This document shows positions 36,466-50,606 of a stretch of 64,000 bases of DNA, in pieces (position 1 is the stretch's first letter; every line of letters starts with the position of its first letter). Position numbers and translations under genes: made by a program. The stretch lies in the NCBI RefSeq assembly GCF_018691265.1, contig NW_024881296.1, positions 9,827,427 to 9,891,426 of the forward strand, given 5' to 3'. Origin of the DNA: Tyto alba. Lineage: Eukaryota; Chordata; Aves; Strigiformes; Tytonidae. Under the pieces are notes generated by a model that saw only the letters and a program-made list of their open reading frames with translations, was not told where the DNA came from and ran no database searches.

Positions 36466-39400
36466 TAATGACTACACAAATGGCAAAGGGGAGTAGATTT
36501 GCTATTCCCTAAGGTCTTCATATCTAGAATGAGAGCCTTTCTTGGTAGAGGAAGAAAAGCAGCAGATGAACTGACTGAATTTGAGGTAACCTGAGACCCT
36601 GGCGGGAGCAGACCTTGCATAAGTCACAAGTCCATAAAGCTTATTTCAGAAAGTAAGAGCAGCAAACATCACAGGAAACTACAGTCTGTAGCTCTGCTCT
36701 GGCCAATGTCACCTAACTCGAGCCCTAAACACCACTCTGGGTTTAGGAAGCATGATGATCCCGGCGTAGGAAAGGTGAAAGAGGGACACGCTGGGAGTAG
36801 TGTGGGTTTAGGTACCTGCTTTTGCCATAAAGCTGTGGTGCCCTGGGCAGAAAGAGGAGACAAAACACCTTGTGAAATTCAGAGACAACAGCCTGAGAGG
36901 AAGCGTGGGCACCGTCAGCCCTCAGCAGTGCCTGTGCTGCCAGCCTGGTGAGACTCCAGGGCCCTGTGTGCCAGTTTGTTTCTATGAGTCACTGTCACAT
37001 GCATGCTCATATATATGTATATACTCCCCCATTCACTAAAAAAGCCACAAAGCTATTTATTATTCATGGAAAATCCAATTTCAGAGTCTTTCTTCCTACC
37101 TTTAGTCATAGTCTAAGTTGTTTTTTTTTTTTCCTAATAGGCCACTCACAACTTTAATAAAAAATAATTTATAATCTGCTGTTATAAATATCTTTGCATG
37201 CGTATCCTATGATAATTTTCCTTAAATATACATACAGATGCATACAGTTCAATTTAACTTGATTATGCAATCTTTTTTTCTTCATTTTTGCCTTGCTAAA
37301 TGATAACCTGGAAAGTTTTATGCTTAAACAGACATTCTGTGTTGGGGTATTCATAATGAAAGAAGTGGAAACAAATATCTAAAACCTCTGATACAGTTGT
37401 GGTATCCCCTGCCTTCATTTTGTAAAGCAGAGTATGGAAAGTTTTAATCTTAGACCTCCTGTATTCCAAGCAGATTTCTGCTTCTGAAGAGTAATCTATA
37501 CTCAGCTCATTTTTTTTTTCCTTTTCTCTGAACTGATTCTCTAATTCCTGATTTCAAGATGGATAAATCCACATTTCTGGAAAATATATTTGTTTATGGG
37601 AAGGAAGGGGAAAATCTTCCTGGCATTAGCTGGAAGGTTTTTTCCTCTGAAATGTCTTTAGAAATATAAAGAGATGTGACTCCAGTATTCAAACTTTAGC
37701 CATGGATAATTTTTTCCAACATTTTTTCTGGTTGTTTATGTTCATTTTTTCCCATGGGACATGTTTAATATATATATAGAGAGAAGGCCCCACACAATCC
37801 CAAATTTTATTTCTTCTTAGAGAAACTTTCAGTAACTATAAGTTATGGAAAAGTGCTGTTGATGAGACTAGTACATGTCCTACAGATTAAGCATATGATT
37901 AGGCCACTCTTCTTTGACATTCAGATGCTACCACCTTATTCTGGTATTGTTGAATCCTGAAAATACATTCCCTGAATACATCTGCTCTGTAAAAAAAGAT
38001 ATCATCCCAAGCACTCGTGTATGTCATCATATAGAAGGTGCTTTCATGGCTTCATGGACTTACTGCAGCTTGGAAAATCCTGCTAGGCACTCTGGATTAA
38101 CATTTTAGCTGTGTTACTGAATCTTTGCTGCTATTTTTACTCATACTACCTAAATGCAAATGTAACCACTTCTGCTTTTAGAGTGAAAGCTCATTTCACA
38201 TGTGTCAATGCACAGCTTTCAGAAGGTAACAACATATTTTAATTTTTTCTCACTCAGTTTTGATTTGAACTGAAAAACTGGAAGTGGATATGTATCCGTT
38301 TACAGTGCAAATATTAATCACTGATGCATTAGAGTTTTCTTTGTTCTTTTAAAAATTAGTTCCTTTTGATAAGAAAATAATTCAGATTCAAAATAAAATT
38401 AATAAATCCTGTAGTGAGTGTTATAAAAATATTAGTTTAACATTTATTTCTCCTGTGCAAGAAAGGAGAACAGCTTCAAAGATCTGTGCATCTTAATCCT
38501 TACAATATTATCTTCCACATTTCACTTTGGTACTTGTGTCTAAATAAAATACAGGTGTAACTTGATGGAGTCGATCCAACAATGAAACAACAAACCATTT
38601 TCAAAAACTTCTTTTATCCTCAGCCTTTGCTACCCACCTGTTGTTTAATAACAGCAAAGTTAGGCAAGAAAGGTACCTCATAGCAAACAGCACCGATGTC
38701 ATCCGGTATCAGACAAGTGAGTGAAAGTATAGAAACAGGGCTGGAAACTCAAGGTAATTCCCTCTAGAAAGTGGCAGTGCAATGGAGGGAAGATGATAAA
38801 ACAGCCATTGGCATCGTGAGAGTGGCAGGTGTCAGAGAAAGGGCACTTAATGGAGTCTCAGGGGCCCAGCCTGGGGTGTGATTCGTGTCTGCAAGTTACA
38901 GTTGAGTTTAGTGCAGGTGACTGCCTGGCAGCTCTGACTTGTACTTGTGGTGGCATGGGGACGTCTGTGGTAGCTCAGGTTCAGACACAGGATGTTTCTA
39001 TATGGAGCACTTCTGAGTGAAAAAACAAAACCTGTGCCTTATAGCGTGAAGGATGTATTGAAGGATCTCAGAATGATTTCAGGCATGTCTGTGGATAAGG
39101 AAGAGCTATTTGTAATTTTTATTTGGTATTTTAAGCTTTTTGAATCAAAATATCTAGATTTGACATTTTGAAAAAGGATTTAACTGTGTGTCACTGCCAG
39201 CAAGTGTGAAGGCTATGTCACTTTTGTCCAAACAATAAGATAGGCACTGTAATAACAAAATCTTTGTTGTGCTCCAAATCCAGCTCAGGCAAAGTGGTAC
39301 AAACAGTACAGGATGCTATCATTTAGATCATCAGTAGTGGCCCAGGTCTATTATCTAGAAAACAAAGATAGAACACTAGCAAAGAGTTTAGTGAAGGAAA

Positions 39401-42400
39401 TCTATTCATTATTACATCTTTCTCTATTCTGTGTATCTTCTGTATTGTTTTATTGGGAGAAAGTAGTGGAAGGAAGGGAGAGTGGAAAATATGTCAGATT
39501 TCTCCAGCAAGGATTTTTTGATGCAGGAATACATATAATTACTGGATGACATTGTCTTCTAGACATAAATTATATTTTCAAATTAATCAACAGGATGTGA
39601 ATTGTCCCTTAATAGTTAAATTTGATTTCAATTATAAGATTTAGTTTGGATCAGGATTAAAATTTCTTGGCATGAGTGTCAAGTAGCTACAGTAAGAATC
39701 TCAATTTAATTTTCTCTGGCAGCCTCCTTTTTGCAAGAAGTGAGCCTGCATTTCCATTTTCTGGTGGCCCATAGCAAGAATTGCAAAGTGACTGCCCGGT
39801 GCTCTGCCTCAGAGATGCAGTAAGGGAATTTCATGTGGTTGTATCCAGTGTAGAAACATGACAGGAAGATCATAGCAATGCTAATTTAGCAAGTTCTTAT
39901 AAAATGCATGGTAAATATTGTCTCAACTGTTAGAAAAGGAAAAGGTAAATTGATCCTGGTGAAGCTTTACTTGAAATTGTCAGCACTTGGTGTGTCAGTG
40001 TTCAGTTATGTTGAGGACAACTTCCAAAATAATTTCTGACAGAAATGCTGCTAGACAACTCACCAGGGGGAAGGGTGCACCATTAACACCCCTGTCATTG
40101 AAATAGAAGTGGCCTACAAGGCCTGAGAGGAGGTGTGGCAGAGACAGGAAATCCCAAATGCCTGGAGCTGCCTGTAAAAACGATAACTATGTCTAAGGGG
40201 GCATTTGCTCTGAGGTGTTTATAGAGTCTCTGTCTCTCACAGCTTTTCTGACCCCACACGGAGTTACCTAGAGGGAGCCCTGGAGCTGGCACCTATTTAT
40301 AGTTAAGGAGAAAATTCAAGAAAATAAATCCTTCCTGATAGATTTAGCCTGGAAGATCATTTAATCCAGGTGAAATTATCTAGTGGTGTCTAAGGTGCTG
40401 CAAAGCCTTGTACTTTCAGGTGTAGTTTTTGGTAAGGTACTGTAGTATTTAAAACATCGTCTTTCATTGTGTTACCAAAGTCTGCAAAGCCTTACTGTGC
40501 TAGATACAATGAAAACACTGGTTGCACAAAAATATAGCACAAAACCAGATTATACTGATTATTAATTTTCTTTTATACAGGTGACAAGTATCTGTCCTGA
40601 ATTAAGTATGCTGTGCAGTCCTTTCAGAGACAGATAAGGATAATTTGTGCCAAGAACAATGATGGTTGTGCCCTTTGAAATCCACTTCACAGAAAATCAG
40701 TGATACAAGTGTGAATTTGTGAGTTTCTTCCCTTGATGGCTACAGTTCCTGGAGATTTCCCTTCAGCCTTTGTTTTTCTGTAGAGGTCCAGAGCGGTCAG
40801 CCCAGACATTTTCTCTTCTGTGTTCTCAAGCACAACATCCTCTTTACTAGGTCTCGGTTAAATTAGTAGCAACTTTGAGAGCAATCTCCAGACCTCACTC
40901 TTCCACTTCCTATTGGCCACAGAGACTGTCTAAGCACCACCACTGTCTGAAGGCCTGACTTTTAGACAAAGTCAGGTGAGATAGGCCTTACCCTTGGACA
41001 AAAAGATGGCAACAGGAGAGAAAAAGTGAGGTGGGAGAAATGCATTTAATTTTAGAAGATAATAAAATTTTTATTTACTTTAATAACAGATACTTTATAG
41101 ATCATAACTTCCCAACTGATAAAACTTCAGTTGGGATGACCTCTATGGTTTTTGCCCTAAAAATATTTTGGGGGATTTTTTTAAACTGAAAATATCGAAA
41201 AAGCATACCTATAAGACTACACTTATTTTGCCCTATGAACTGGAATGTATTTACTGAATGGGACACTACATCCAAAGTATGGTAGTCCAAATATTGCTGC
41301 CCTGGAAAAGTGCAGTGCACTCATTCTCCCCCTGTCACAACAGGGCACAGCACTAGTCCTGCACTTGTCATTGATTAGCAAGAATAACAGTGATATAGAT
41401 GAAAGTGAAAAGTATACTGAGACAGTACCAGTACGTTGTTACTAGGGCAGTAACACTGCACAGAAAAGCCAAGAAAGAACCAAAATACAAATAAAGAGTC
41501 TATTTTTTAGACTTATAAAAGCCATTGATAAATTTAGTGCCCTCATTAACACTGGTGGAAGGCAATTAGGTACTAGTACTTAGCAAGCCAACTTTCATTC
41601 AAAATGAAGAGCACAAAAATAAACTTGTTTTAAAATTATGCATGAGTGAAGTTAAAGCAGCACTACATGGCACAGCAAAGTAAAAAATAATACTGTCATT
41701 AATGAAAATATATTTTTAATATTTCTATGTGGACTTTAACACTTGTTTCATAATTTCTAAGTACGTGTATCAAATAGGGTAAAACTTACAATCATCACCT
41801 TCATCTTATTGCTTAAAGAGTGATAAAATGCAACATTCTCATTCTAAAAGACATCCCTTGCTATTCAGTTTTGTCTGCTTGATTCACAGAGTAATGAAGT
41901 TTCAGTACAGCTATTAAACAGAGCGGATGGGATGACAACGACATATTCTGCTAGGACAGAACTATATCCAGTGCAACCTGGGGTCATTGTTGGCGGACGC
42001 CTTTCCAGGCAACCAGGGGATGTGAATAGAGGAGAGCAGTGCCTATCTGCTCCACCACCACCTCCCTGGGGGCTTTCAGCTGCACACCACTTTGGGACCA
42101 AAATCTGTTTGAGAGTAGTCATCAGTAGTGATCTTGTTTCTAAATCTGGAGTAAAGGCCTCAGAACACCAGGCTGGAAGCTGAACTCTTCCACTTAAGCA
42201 AACAAGCAGAGAAACCTGATTTGAATTGAGCAAGTTCTTATCTGTCTCGCATCACAGCATCTGCCAAAATACGAGATTCTTCTTCTATTGAATTTTTCAT
42301 TCTGGCCATGTTTCATTCTGGCTGTTATTTTAGATGAGCTGCTTCACTTCCTTCTACCAGCTTTATTTTCCAAGTTTTGAAAGAAAAAAAAATTCAGTAC

Positions 42401-43783
42401 CTTTTGTCAACAACTTCTTGTGCTTTTATGTTAACCTAATCCATAGAATTTAACACAGAAATGCATTGTTTTCCGCCATTTATTTCTTTGTCTTCCAGTT
42501 TCAATAGTATTTTGATTCCTGTTAATAGAATAGCAATTGATAAATACCCTTCAAAGTGTTTCACAGGGACAGCATTTAAACTTAAAGACAGAAAATCAAA
42601 GCAATCTTACTTGAAGCTGCTCAAAGCTGAAATCACCTCTAAATGACTCATGTTCACTGGAAAGAGGTTCAGAAACAAGATGTTCTCTGGCCTTGAATCT
42701 TTGCTGAACAATGACATAAAAATCAACAGCCTCTACTATAAATCAAATGTTTTGTGTTTCACAAAAACAAGGAATAAATAAGCATTGACCATTCAGATTT
42801 TCTTCTATTTTTAGCAGAACAAGCTGCTTTCTCTTCATGACAAACTACGGAACAAAATGCTAGCATTATGGCCTTCCAACAAGGCTTGTAGGGGTGTAGA
42901 AAAAGAAAATGGTATACTACAATGATTGATTGCTATTACAGTGGTTTTCCTAGTACTCGAAGGAGAGACAAGATTTAGTGCAAGAACAAATTTCATGATT
43001 ATAGTCCCTTCTTACTGCTCTCCTTTACAGACCAAAGAAAAAGGGAAAAAACTGAAGGGGTGTTATGAGAATATTAGAATGGGAAAAGAGGAGATTTGGG
43101 CAAAGAAAGCAAGGAAAATAGTATTCTGAAAGACAGACATTTCAAAAATGTATTCTAGGTAAAAGGATACAGTACTCACATAATCTAAGACCAAAACATA
43201 TTTGGGAATGCTGAAGAATGTAAGAGAGGAAAATGTGAGTGAATGTCTATTCTTTCTAGCTGCATGCATGTTTTTTCTCCATTAAGTAGGAGATCGATTA
43301 CAAGAGTGCCAAACAAGCGGATATTTGTATTTCTGCTATTAGATGCTTCTGAAATGGAGGAAAAGCATATTCCCAGAGTGCTTGTAAAGCTGACACGTGG
43401 GGAAAGGTTTTTAAATTTTCTGAAAGTCTGGATCTGATTCTCTAGGGAAGCCATGCTGCAAAATCACCTTTGCATGATGAGGTTAAAGAGATAGTGCCTG
43501 CACCTGGCATCCATTCTGATCAAGGAAAATGTAAAACCACATGGGGCTTAATATCAAGGGATTCAAAAGAAAAGCTTTGCTGGTATCCACCTGAGGTATA
43601 CAATATGTTTGTTATATAAGATAATTATATGAAAATAAATTATTAAAAGAACATGATTAAAGTTGAAAACTAAAAGTCAGAATTATTAATTTTTCTATGA
43701 TTTTGCTATTGGGCTCATGATTGTTCTATAGATGTGGATGCTTCTATCTTTTACATTATCTTTGTCAATACAGAAAAGATCTT

Positions 43784-43811
43784 AAGGACACAGTCTGAAG
43801 GACACAGACTA
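43784..43811 (+). repeat. 14-bp imperfect tandem duplication
   Basis: AAGGACACAGTCTG (43784-43797) and AAGGACACAGACTA (43798-43811), with 12 of 14 bases identical. Confidence 0.85.
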
Positions 43812-44334
43812 AAGCACCTCTTAAGAGGGAAGAGTGAAATTAATTAGGATGCTGTATAGGCGTTTGTCATGTTTTTTCCCTAGATAGGAATATTCTCTAC
43901 AGGAGACATTGTAAATGGCACGTCAGAGTTGAAGATGTCTAACTTGGTCTAAGTTCCTGAGTGAAGGTCACATATATTTTTAGTGACAGATGCAGAGGCC
44001 TCAAAGGATTTTCAGCTGCCTTGTACTTTCCACGTAGAGGTGTTGACTCTTAGAAATGTCATACGTAAAGCTGTTACAGGGGTTTAGCTATCTTTCTCAA
44101 AGATGTTAATCAGTAGGAGAAGTAACAAGAGAGAGGACGCTTACTAGATGATTAAGCAGAAGTCCACACTTCTGCACCATTCTGGTAGGGTTCTTCAGAG
44201 GACGTGTATAATCTCCAGCGTAAACTGTTGGGTCAGTATTACCTTTGGAGATATGTACATGAGGTCCCATATGACAGGAAAACAGCCAAGAGTCCTTGAA
44301 GGGAAAACCCCTAAGCTGAAGGCTTGGTGAATTT

Positions 44335-44354
44335 AAAGATAATGAAAGATAATG
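44335..44354 (+). repeat. 10-bp perfect tandem duplication
   Basis: AAAGATAATG occurs twice with no gap. Confidence 0.9.
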
Positions 44355-46567
44355 GTGTTAGTCCTGAGCACTAGCCTGCCAAGTGAAAAAATTGGCTTGA
44401 TTTGTTACTCTTTGTTACAACTGTGAAACAGAGACACTAAATGACATATCTTAGGTTCTATTGGGAATTCACATTCAGGAGGGATTTCAATCTCTGTTTT
44501 GCCTATCTGGTCTCAAAGACAGCTTGCTCCTCCTTCCTCTGGATATCCCATCTGTCTTACCTGAGCTAAGACAAGTCACTCAACATTGAAGCATTTGATT
44601 ATAAATTACCTTTGTCTCCACTTTTTTTTTCAAGTGTTTTCTCATCATAGCACTCTCTATCACTTATCCTATGGATCTAATCTGTCCAAAATCTACAGCC
44701 ACAGTCAGATCTTTGGCTGTAACAATTCACTTAAATAAGAATAGGTTTGAGTGGAGAATTCATTGTTTCACAGAGGTGAATTTATACAAACGTATATTTT
44801 TCCAAGAATGAAACGGAACCTGCACCGTAAATTCACATTGTAGCTGATTATTCCTAGCTTTCAGAATAATTTAAAAATCATGCTACTTTTATTAGAATTG
44901 GAAGTAATGAAATGTCACAATAAAGTCCAAATTTCCTGGAAACAATTGAATTTTGAGTCTTGAGCATAAGTGAGGCCAATTATGTTGTCAGATGTAAATC
45001 ATGTGAAACTGGATAGTTTGTTTTGTGACAGTTTTTCTCAGACTTTTTCTGATTATTTTCCTGTTTTTCACCAGTAAGCTATTGATTTATTCCATTCAGA
45101 AATTAAAAACAAAACTCAGGGAGTTAAATCCTGGTTTGGTTGAAGACATTGAGACTTTTATTCCTGAAACAACTTTCACAGTGAACCAACCCTTCCTTAA
45201 TTAATTGCATTAACATTTGGAAAAAAAAAAGAAAAAAAAGGAAGTTTTGCCTCTCTCCACCCAAGCAAACCGGAAAGTTGCATGTTTAAACATGGTTGTT
45301 CCTATGAAGTATGGAAAAACTATTTTGGAAACTTTCCCATCAAAGCAGCTGTGTCCTTTAACCTGAATCTAAGGACCTTGGGTTTCATTCACATTGCAAG
45401 AACTGATGAATGTAAAGCCAAAAAAAGGATCTTTCAGGATCTCTTGGGCAGACTTAACATCTTTTCAATGTTAAGGCATTAGGTTTTTGGTAAAAACGCC
45501 TTCTTTAAAAATTAAATTCTTCTATAAAGTATTTTGATAGTCAATGATAAAGCTCTTTTCAGCCCTTTAGTCTTAACAAATACCTCTTAATAAATTCCAC
45601 TGTATTCTATCACTGCTTTATTTTCTGTTTTGCTGTGTCATTTGTTTTAATGAGAGTTACATAAAATAGTATATTAAAATGAGATCTATATATCTCCTTG
45701 TTCAGATAAAGGCAAAAATTTTACATAGTACTGGAAAGTAACTACTAAGACTTTACAAGGAAATGCTGGTTTATAGAATCAGCAAAAATCTAACAAAATT
45801 TATGGGACATCAGTAGAATTTTTGAAGCATCTTGGGTTTTTGTCATCAGACAATGAAGTATGGACCTTTTGCGTCACCAACAAAAAAGGTATAGTCTGTG
45901 TACTGATAATTCCAGTTCATGTATGAACTTCAGTGATTATTCTAGCTAGACTCTGCTGGGTTTTTCATTGCTATAACTAACTTTCAACAAACCAGTATTT
46001 TTCTTATGAACTTTCTTATTCCAAAGAAAGCCAAGTAAGCAGTGATGTGAGAATATGAAATTGATGTGCTAATAAAGTAGCTTATCCTTCAGTGATATTT
46101 AAGAATTTGGTGTTCCAGCAGGAATAGCTAGATACAAAAATTTCCATATCCTTGATTCATTGTCCTATCCAAATGAAATGAAGTAGCCTTGGTGGCTATA
46201 ATGAGAAAGAAGAGAACAGAAAAATGCTTTTCTCTTTAGTGATGGAAAAATAAAATACTATATTGATAATTTAGAAATGATGAAAAGAATATCACATTGA
46301 GATATTATCAACTATGAAGCTCTTGTTCCAGAGGACTGACTCCAGGAAATTAGAAAAACAGCCAAAATGCTATTGGTTCCTATTTCATTACTTTGCTTCA
46401 TACATATCAATTATAAACATTAGTCCTTTGGTAGGTCTGACTCACTTGTAAAACAGTGACTTTCTCACATCTAATTTCTCAACCCCTGAAAAATGGCCAT
46501 CCATGAGGTTATAAATGCTGAAAAACATGGATATGAGTTCATTGCTCTTTAATTATGAGAGAACGTT

Positions 46568-46584
46568 AAAAAAAAAAAAAAAAA
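46568..46584 (+). repeat. Poly(A) tract, A17
   Basis: A17 followed by CAACCAACCAAACAAAACC, a C-interrupted tail like those at 23408 and 22105. Confidence 0.95.
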
Positions 46585-47270
46585 CAACCAACCAAACAAA
46601 ACCTGTTAGAAATTCTGTTCTTTGCTTGTAATCTCTTCCAATAAATATATTTATTGTTGCAGTAGTAAAGAGTGAACTTTAAAACAATGGAAGAGTATAT
46701 ATTTGTCAGAGAAAAATATTTTTCATAGTTAAATGAGGTGTAATAGACATTCAAGAAGAATTATTAATTGTTTTTGATTTATATTTTATAAAAGCTTTTT
46801 CTTGCATTTCTGTTTGATTTTTTTATTTTTCCTTCTCAAAAATCAAGATGTGTGCAAAATTAATTCCAAATAATAGTTATTTTGCTTTCTTATGAGTCTG
46901 TATTTTGTCACAATGAATACCTAGGTGGCTATTTCATGTTTAAAGTAGTTCTGTAATGGTTTTCTTTTACTGCTCTATAATGTGCATATCAGCAGTTTTC
47001 ACATGTGATTGCCTTATATTTCCTGATGCGAAGACTAAATTTTAGCCTGTTTCTCATCTAGATAACTACACACAGAGAAAATGGAAAAAAGCAACTGTTA
47101 CTTTCAGGGAAGTTCTGTGCAAGATTAGTCAGTGCTATAGGTAATGTTCTTTTTGGAAAACTAGCTGCTTGAGCTGTCAGAAAATTTTCATTTGAAACAC
47201 TGCCTTTAAACAGACTTTTCAAGGTTAGAGATCATTCCATCTACCTCAGATAGGTGGATTTGGCCATTTA

Positions 47271-47304
47271 AAATGTTGTATTCACTTAAATGTTGTATCC
47301 ACAT
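47271..47304 (+). repeat. 17-bp imperfect tandem duplication
   Basis: AAATGTTGTATTCACTT is followed directly by AAATGTTGTATCCACAT. The two copies differ mainly near the 3' end. Confidence 0.9.
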
Positions 47305-50300
47305 GTTCAACCACTACTCCAGGAGATGACGTGTCTCTTGCAGATCTTACATTAGTTATACCTGTTATCTGAACTGATGTCTTAGTTACCTTAAATATCA
47401 TCAATGTTTGGCACCAGAAAACCACCTCAATGAATGCTGTTTGTTTGGGGGGCTGCTATTTTTATTATAAAAGTTTTATGGACTTCGTGTTTTATTTTTT
47501 CCACTGAAATGTCTCCGATTCATTGTAGTAAAACAGGAAAAAATACAGATATGAGTAATAAGATTACCACAGTGTCATGTGTCAGTGGGAATGCTTCTAT
47601 ATTAAGGATAATTCACTTGAAACTTCTGCTTGGAAAAAAAAATATCAGCTGAGGCTATATCTAAGAAATTATACAGCTGTGAATGGTACAGAAAATGTAG
47701 ATAAAAAAATATTATTTATTATTTTTCTTAAGCTGAGTGTTATGATTGGGTACCAGACTGAAAACGAGAGGGAAGACTTTCGCTCCCACAAGGCATCCTA
47801 CGTTTGCAAGAAGATTTCAGACACCACAAGTATAAGTAGGATCAAAAGAAGAATTACTTAAACTCACTGAAAGTAGAATCAGCTATGGCTGTTATCTATG
47901 ATGATTTGAATTCACATTTTAGGGCAGAAAATTTCTAGATCACTAACTACTGGGAAGATAAAATAAACCAAAGATGTCTGTATCATTTGTTCTTATACTC
48001 TAATCTTACATTAGTAGACACTCTCAGACAGATGGCTTGCTACACCTATGATCTGACCTGGTTTTCTTGGTGGAGTGACCTGTCAAACAAGAAGTGTGAT
48101 AAAAGGTAAATTATGATCATTATGGGAAATGGGATGGTGGTGGAGATGATACTAATCGGCTGGGTTGGGTATACAACCAAATGTCTTTCACTTGCTGTTT
48201 ATAGTCCACCTGTTAATGTGTGACGGTGAGCACACATGACACAATTCTCCATACGCTTTCTTTCAAACTTACCTGACAAATTTAACTACTGACCATAAAT
48301 CACTGAGAATGTCTGCTCTGTTGCAATGGCTCCATGTCATGTGCTACTGTTTCTCCTAGGAGTTAGTCTATGTTATGCCTCCTTGTGTATGTATTCTACT
48401 TGTATCAGATCATTGTTTGAAGTGCTAAATATATCTCACCTCGAAACTGAACATGGACTTGTCTCCTTGAACACTGTTTTGTCTCTTATTTTCCATACCT
48501 CAGCTGAAGTTCTAAATGATCTGGCTCATTTCCACTGCCTGACAGACTGAAACCAGAGTGACAATGCCACTAGCCACTAACCATATGTAAGACTGAAAGC
48601 AGTAATAATCCACAGCAAAATAGATGAAAATCAGTAAACAAATATTTTCAGGGTATACTCTGCATCAATTTCTAACTATTCTCATTGAATATTAAATTTG
48701 AAAGAACAAGTTCCGATAATAAAGTTGAAGAAAAATAGGGGGAAAAATTGCATAGATACAGATACTGTCCACTGTTATTTCTATTTTCTAAGGTTTGGGG
48801 TTTCCAGTCAGCTATTTCTGTGAACACAGTTACAGAGAGCTGTCAAGAAATGTTCTTCCCTGAAACACAGATATGAGGAACACTTGCCAATGAATCCAAG
48901 TGATTAATACTCATGGGACTATTTCATAAGCAAATGCAAATTATGATCTATTTTGCTGGTTTACCACAGATGATTTCTTCAAAGTTGTCTTTCATATCTT
49001 AGCCTTCCGCCTTTGCAGAAAAAAAGAAGTTCTTTGAAGATAAGTGACTCCAAATGCTGTAAATTGAGGTCTTCTCAGCTATACTATACCAGCAAGTATG
49101 ATTAGCCTTATTTTCCAAATAGCCATTAGATAAGTAGCCTTATTGCTCTTATCCATTGATTTAGGAATTATAAAGATCAATTACTTACAGTGCAAATGTT
49201 ATAAAATCGCATAGCAAGTTTATTCTTTAAAATTTTCCATTAATTTTTGCTATATTTATAAAGCAATCTTGAGGTTTAAATATTTGGACCCAGACTGAGC
49301 AAGAGGTTAAAGATTAAATGTTAAATTCATTACAATAAACTGGCAAATTAATTTCAGAGAGAGAGTTTTGACCTGAAACTTTTGTATACTTTGGGTAGGA
49401 TTCATTAAAGGTCTAGTCAGGCAAGGTAGGACAAATGAGTCATCTATGCTTTCTACATGAGCAACAGGGGGAGAACAACTCTTGATATGATTGATCTGAC
49501 ACAGAATTTCTCAGACTGGGACAAGGATGCCTGTCTAGAAATGCTTCCTTCTCTCCTCTAACGATGCAGGGTTTCTAGACAACTTTAAACTAGATGCCTA
49601 TCTTTAGATGATAAATTCAGAAGAAGTGATTATGGAAGAAATAAATACCATTCAATGTTGAACATTTCATATATTTAAATTTAAGCAATATTAGTCCTCC
49701 TTAACATCAGGGTACTCATGGAATCAAACCTTTCTTGATCTCTATGCTTATTTACCTCTTGAATTTTGGGCTGAAGGGAAAGGATGGTTGGCATTTTTTT
49801 TTTCACCTTCCAAGTTTATCAATCAACAGATGAATTCATTCGTTAAAGGACCGATAATTCTACCACCTAGTCAATGCTAGTTACTAACCAACTTGAAGGA
49901 AAACTGCTATGTGAATGTGTATAGATCTATAAGGCACCTTTAGACAAAAAAGCACTGCTGTGTCACTGAAAGCTTGCAGGTATGTGAGACAAAAAGTCAA
50001 GAAGCCAAGACTGAAGAAGACAGAAGTGGACAGAATGGAGGGCACGGATGAGGAAAGTTACATCAAAGAAAGCTTTAGTGTTAATTTACAGCACATCTGT
50101 TCTTTCAAATGAATTGACCAGAGGATTTCACATGCTTGCCTTATGAAAATGCAGGCAAGCTGCTTCTCACAGCAAGGGGCAAACTGCCTTGCATTTACCA
50201 GATCTAGAAAACATGTGCATAAACATAAATTTCTACTACCTTAAGGCTCTGAGGTTGTTTATGCACTAAAATGCTCCTGCTTGCTTTTCCTTATAACATA

Positions 50301-50586
50301 GGAAAAAAGAAGAAACCTAACAATCATTTATTTGGAGTTGAAGTCAATCCAACTTGCTTAAAAAAGGACATTATGCCAGTTGACAGTATATAATTGAAAA
50401 AGTAGTTTAAAGTGATTCCTCTTGGGTTTACAACTGTGGAATGTCTTCTGGGACACCTTTTCCTTCCATGAAAGTGATGGGCAGCAGGTGATCAATCAAC
50501 TGGGAACAGAGTCTAAAGGAGAACCAAAAAAGAGGTGAGTACTGACTAAGGGAAAGGAAAAGCAAACAGTAGAGATCCTGCCCCGA

Positions 50587-50606
50587 GCTCAGTGAGGCTC
50601 AGTGAG
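50587..50606 (+). repeat. 10-bp perfect tandem duplication
   Basis: GCTCAGTGAG occurs twice with no gap. Confidence 0.9.

Noticed and set aside
41865..42233. Overlapping 122-codon (-) and 83-codon (+) frames
   Set aside because: Local GC enrichment explains both. No splice sites or familiar motif were found.
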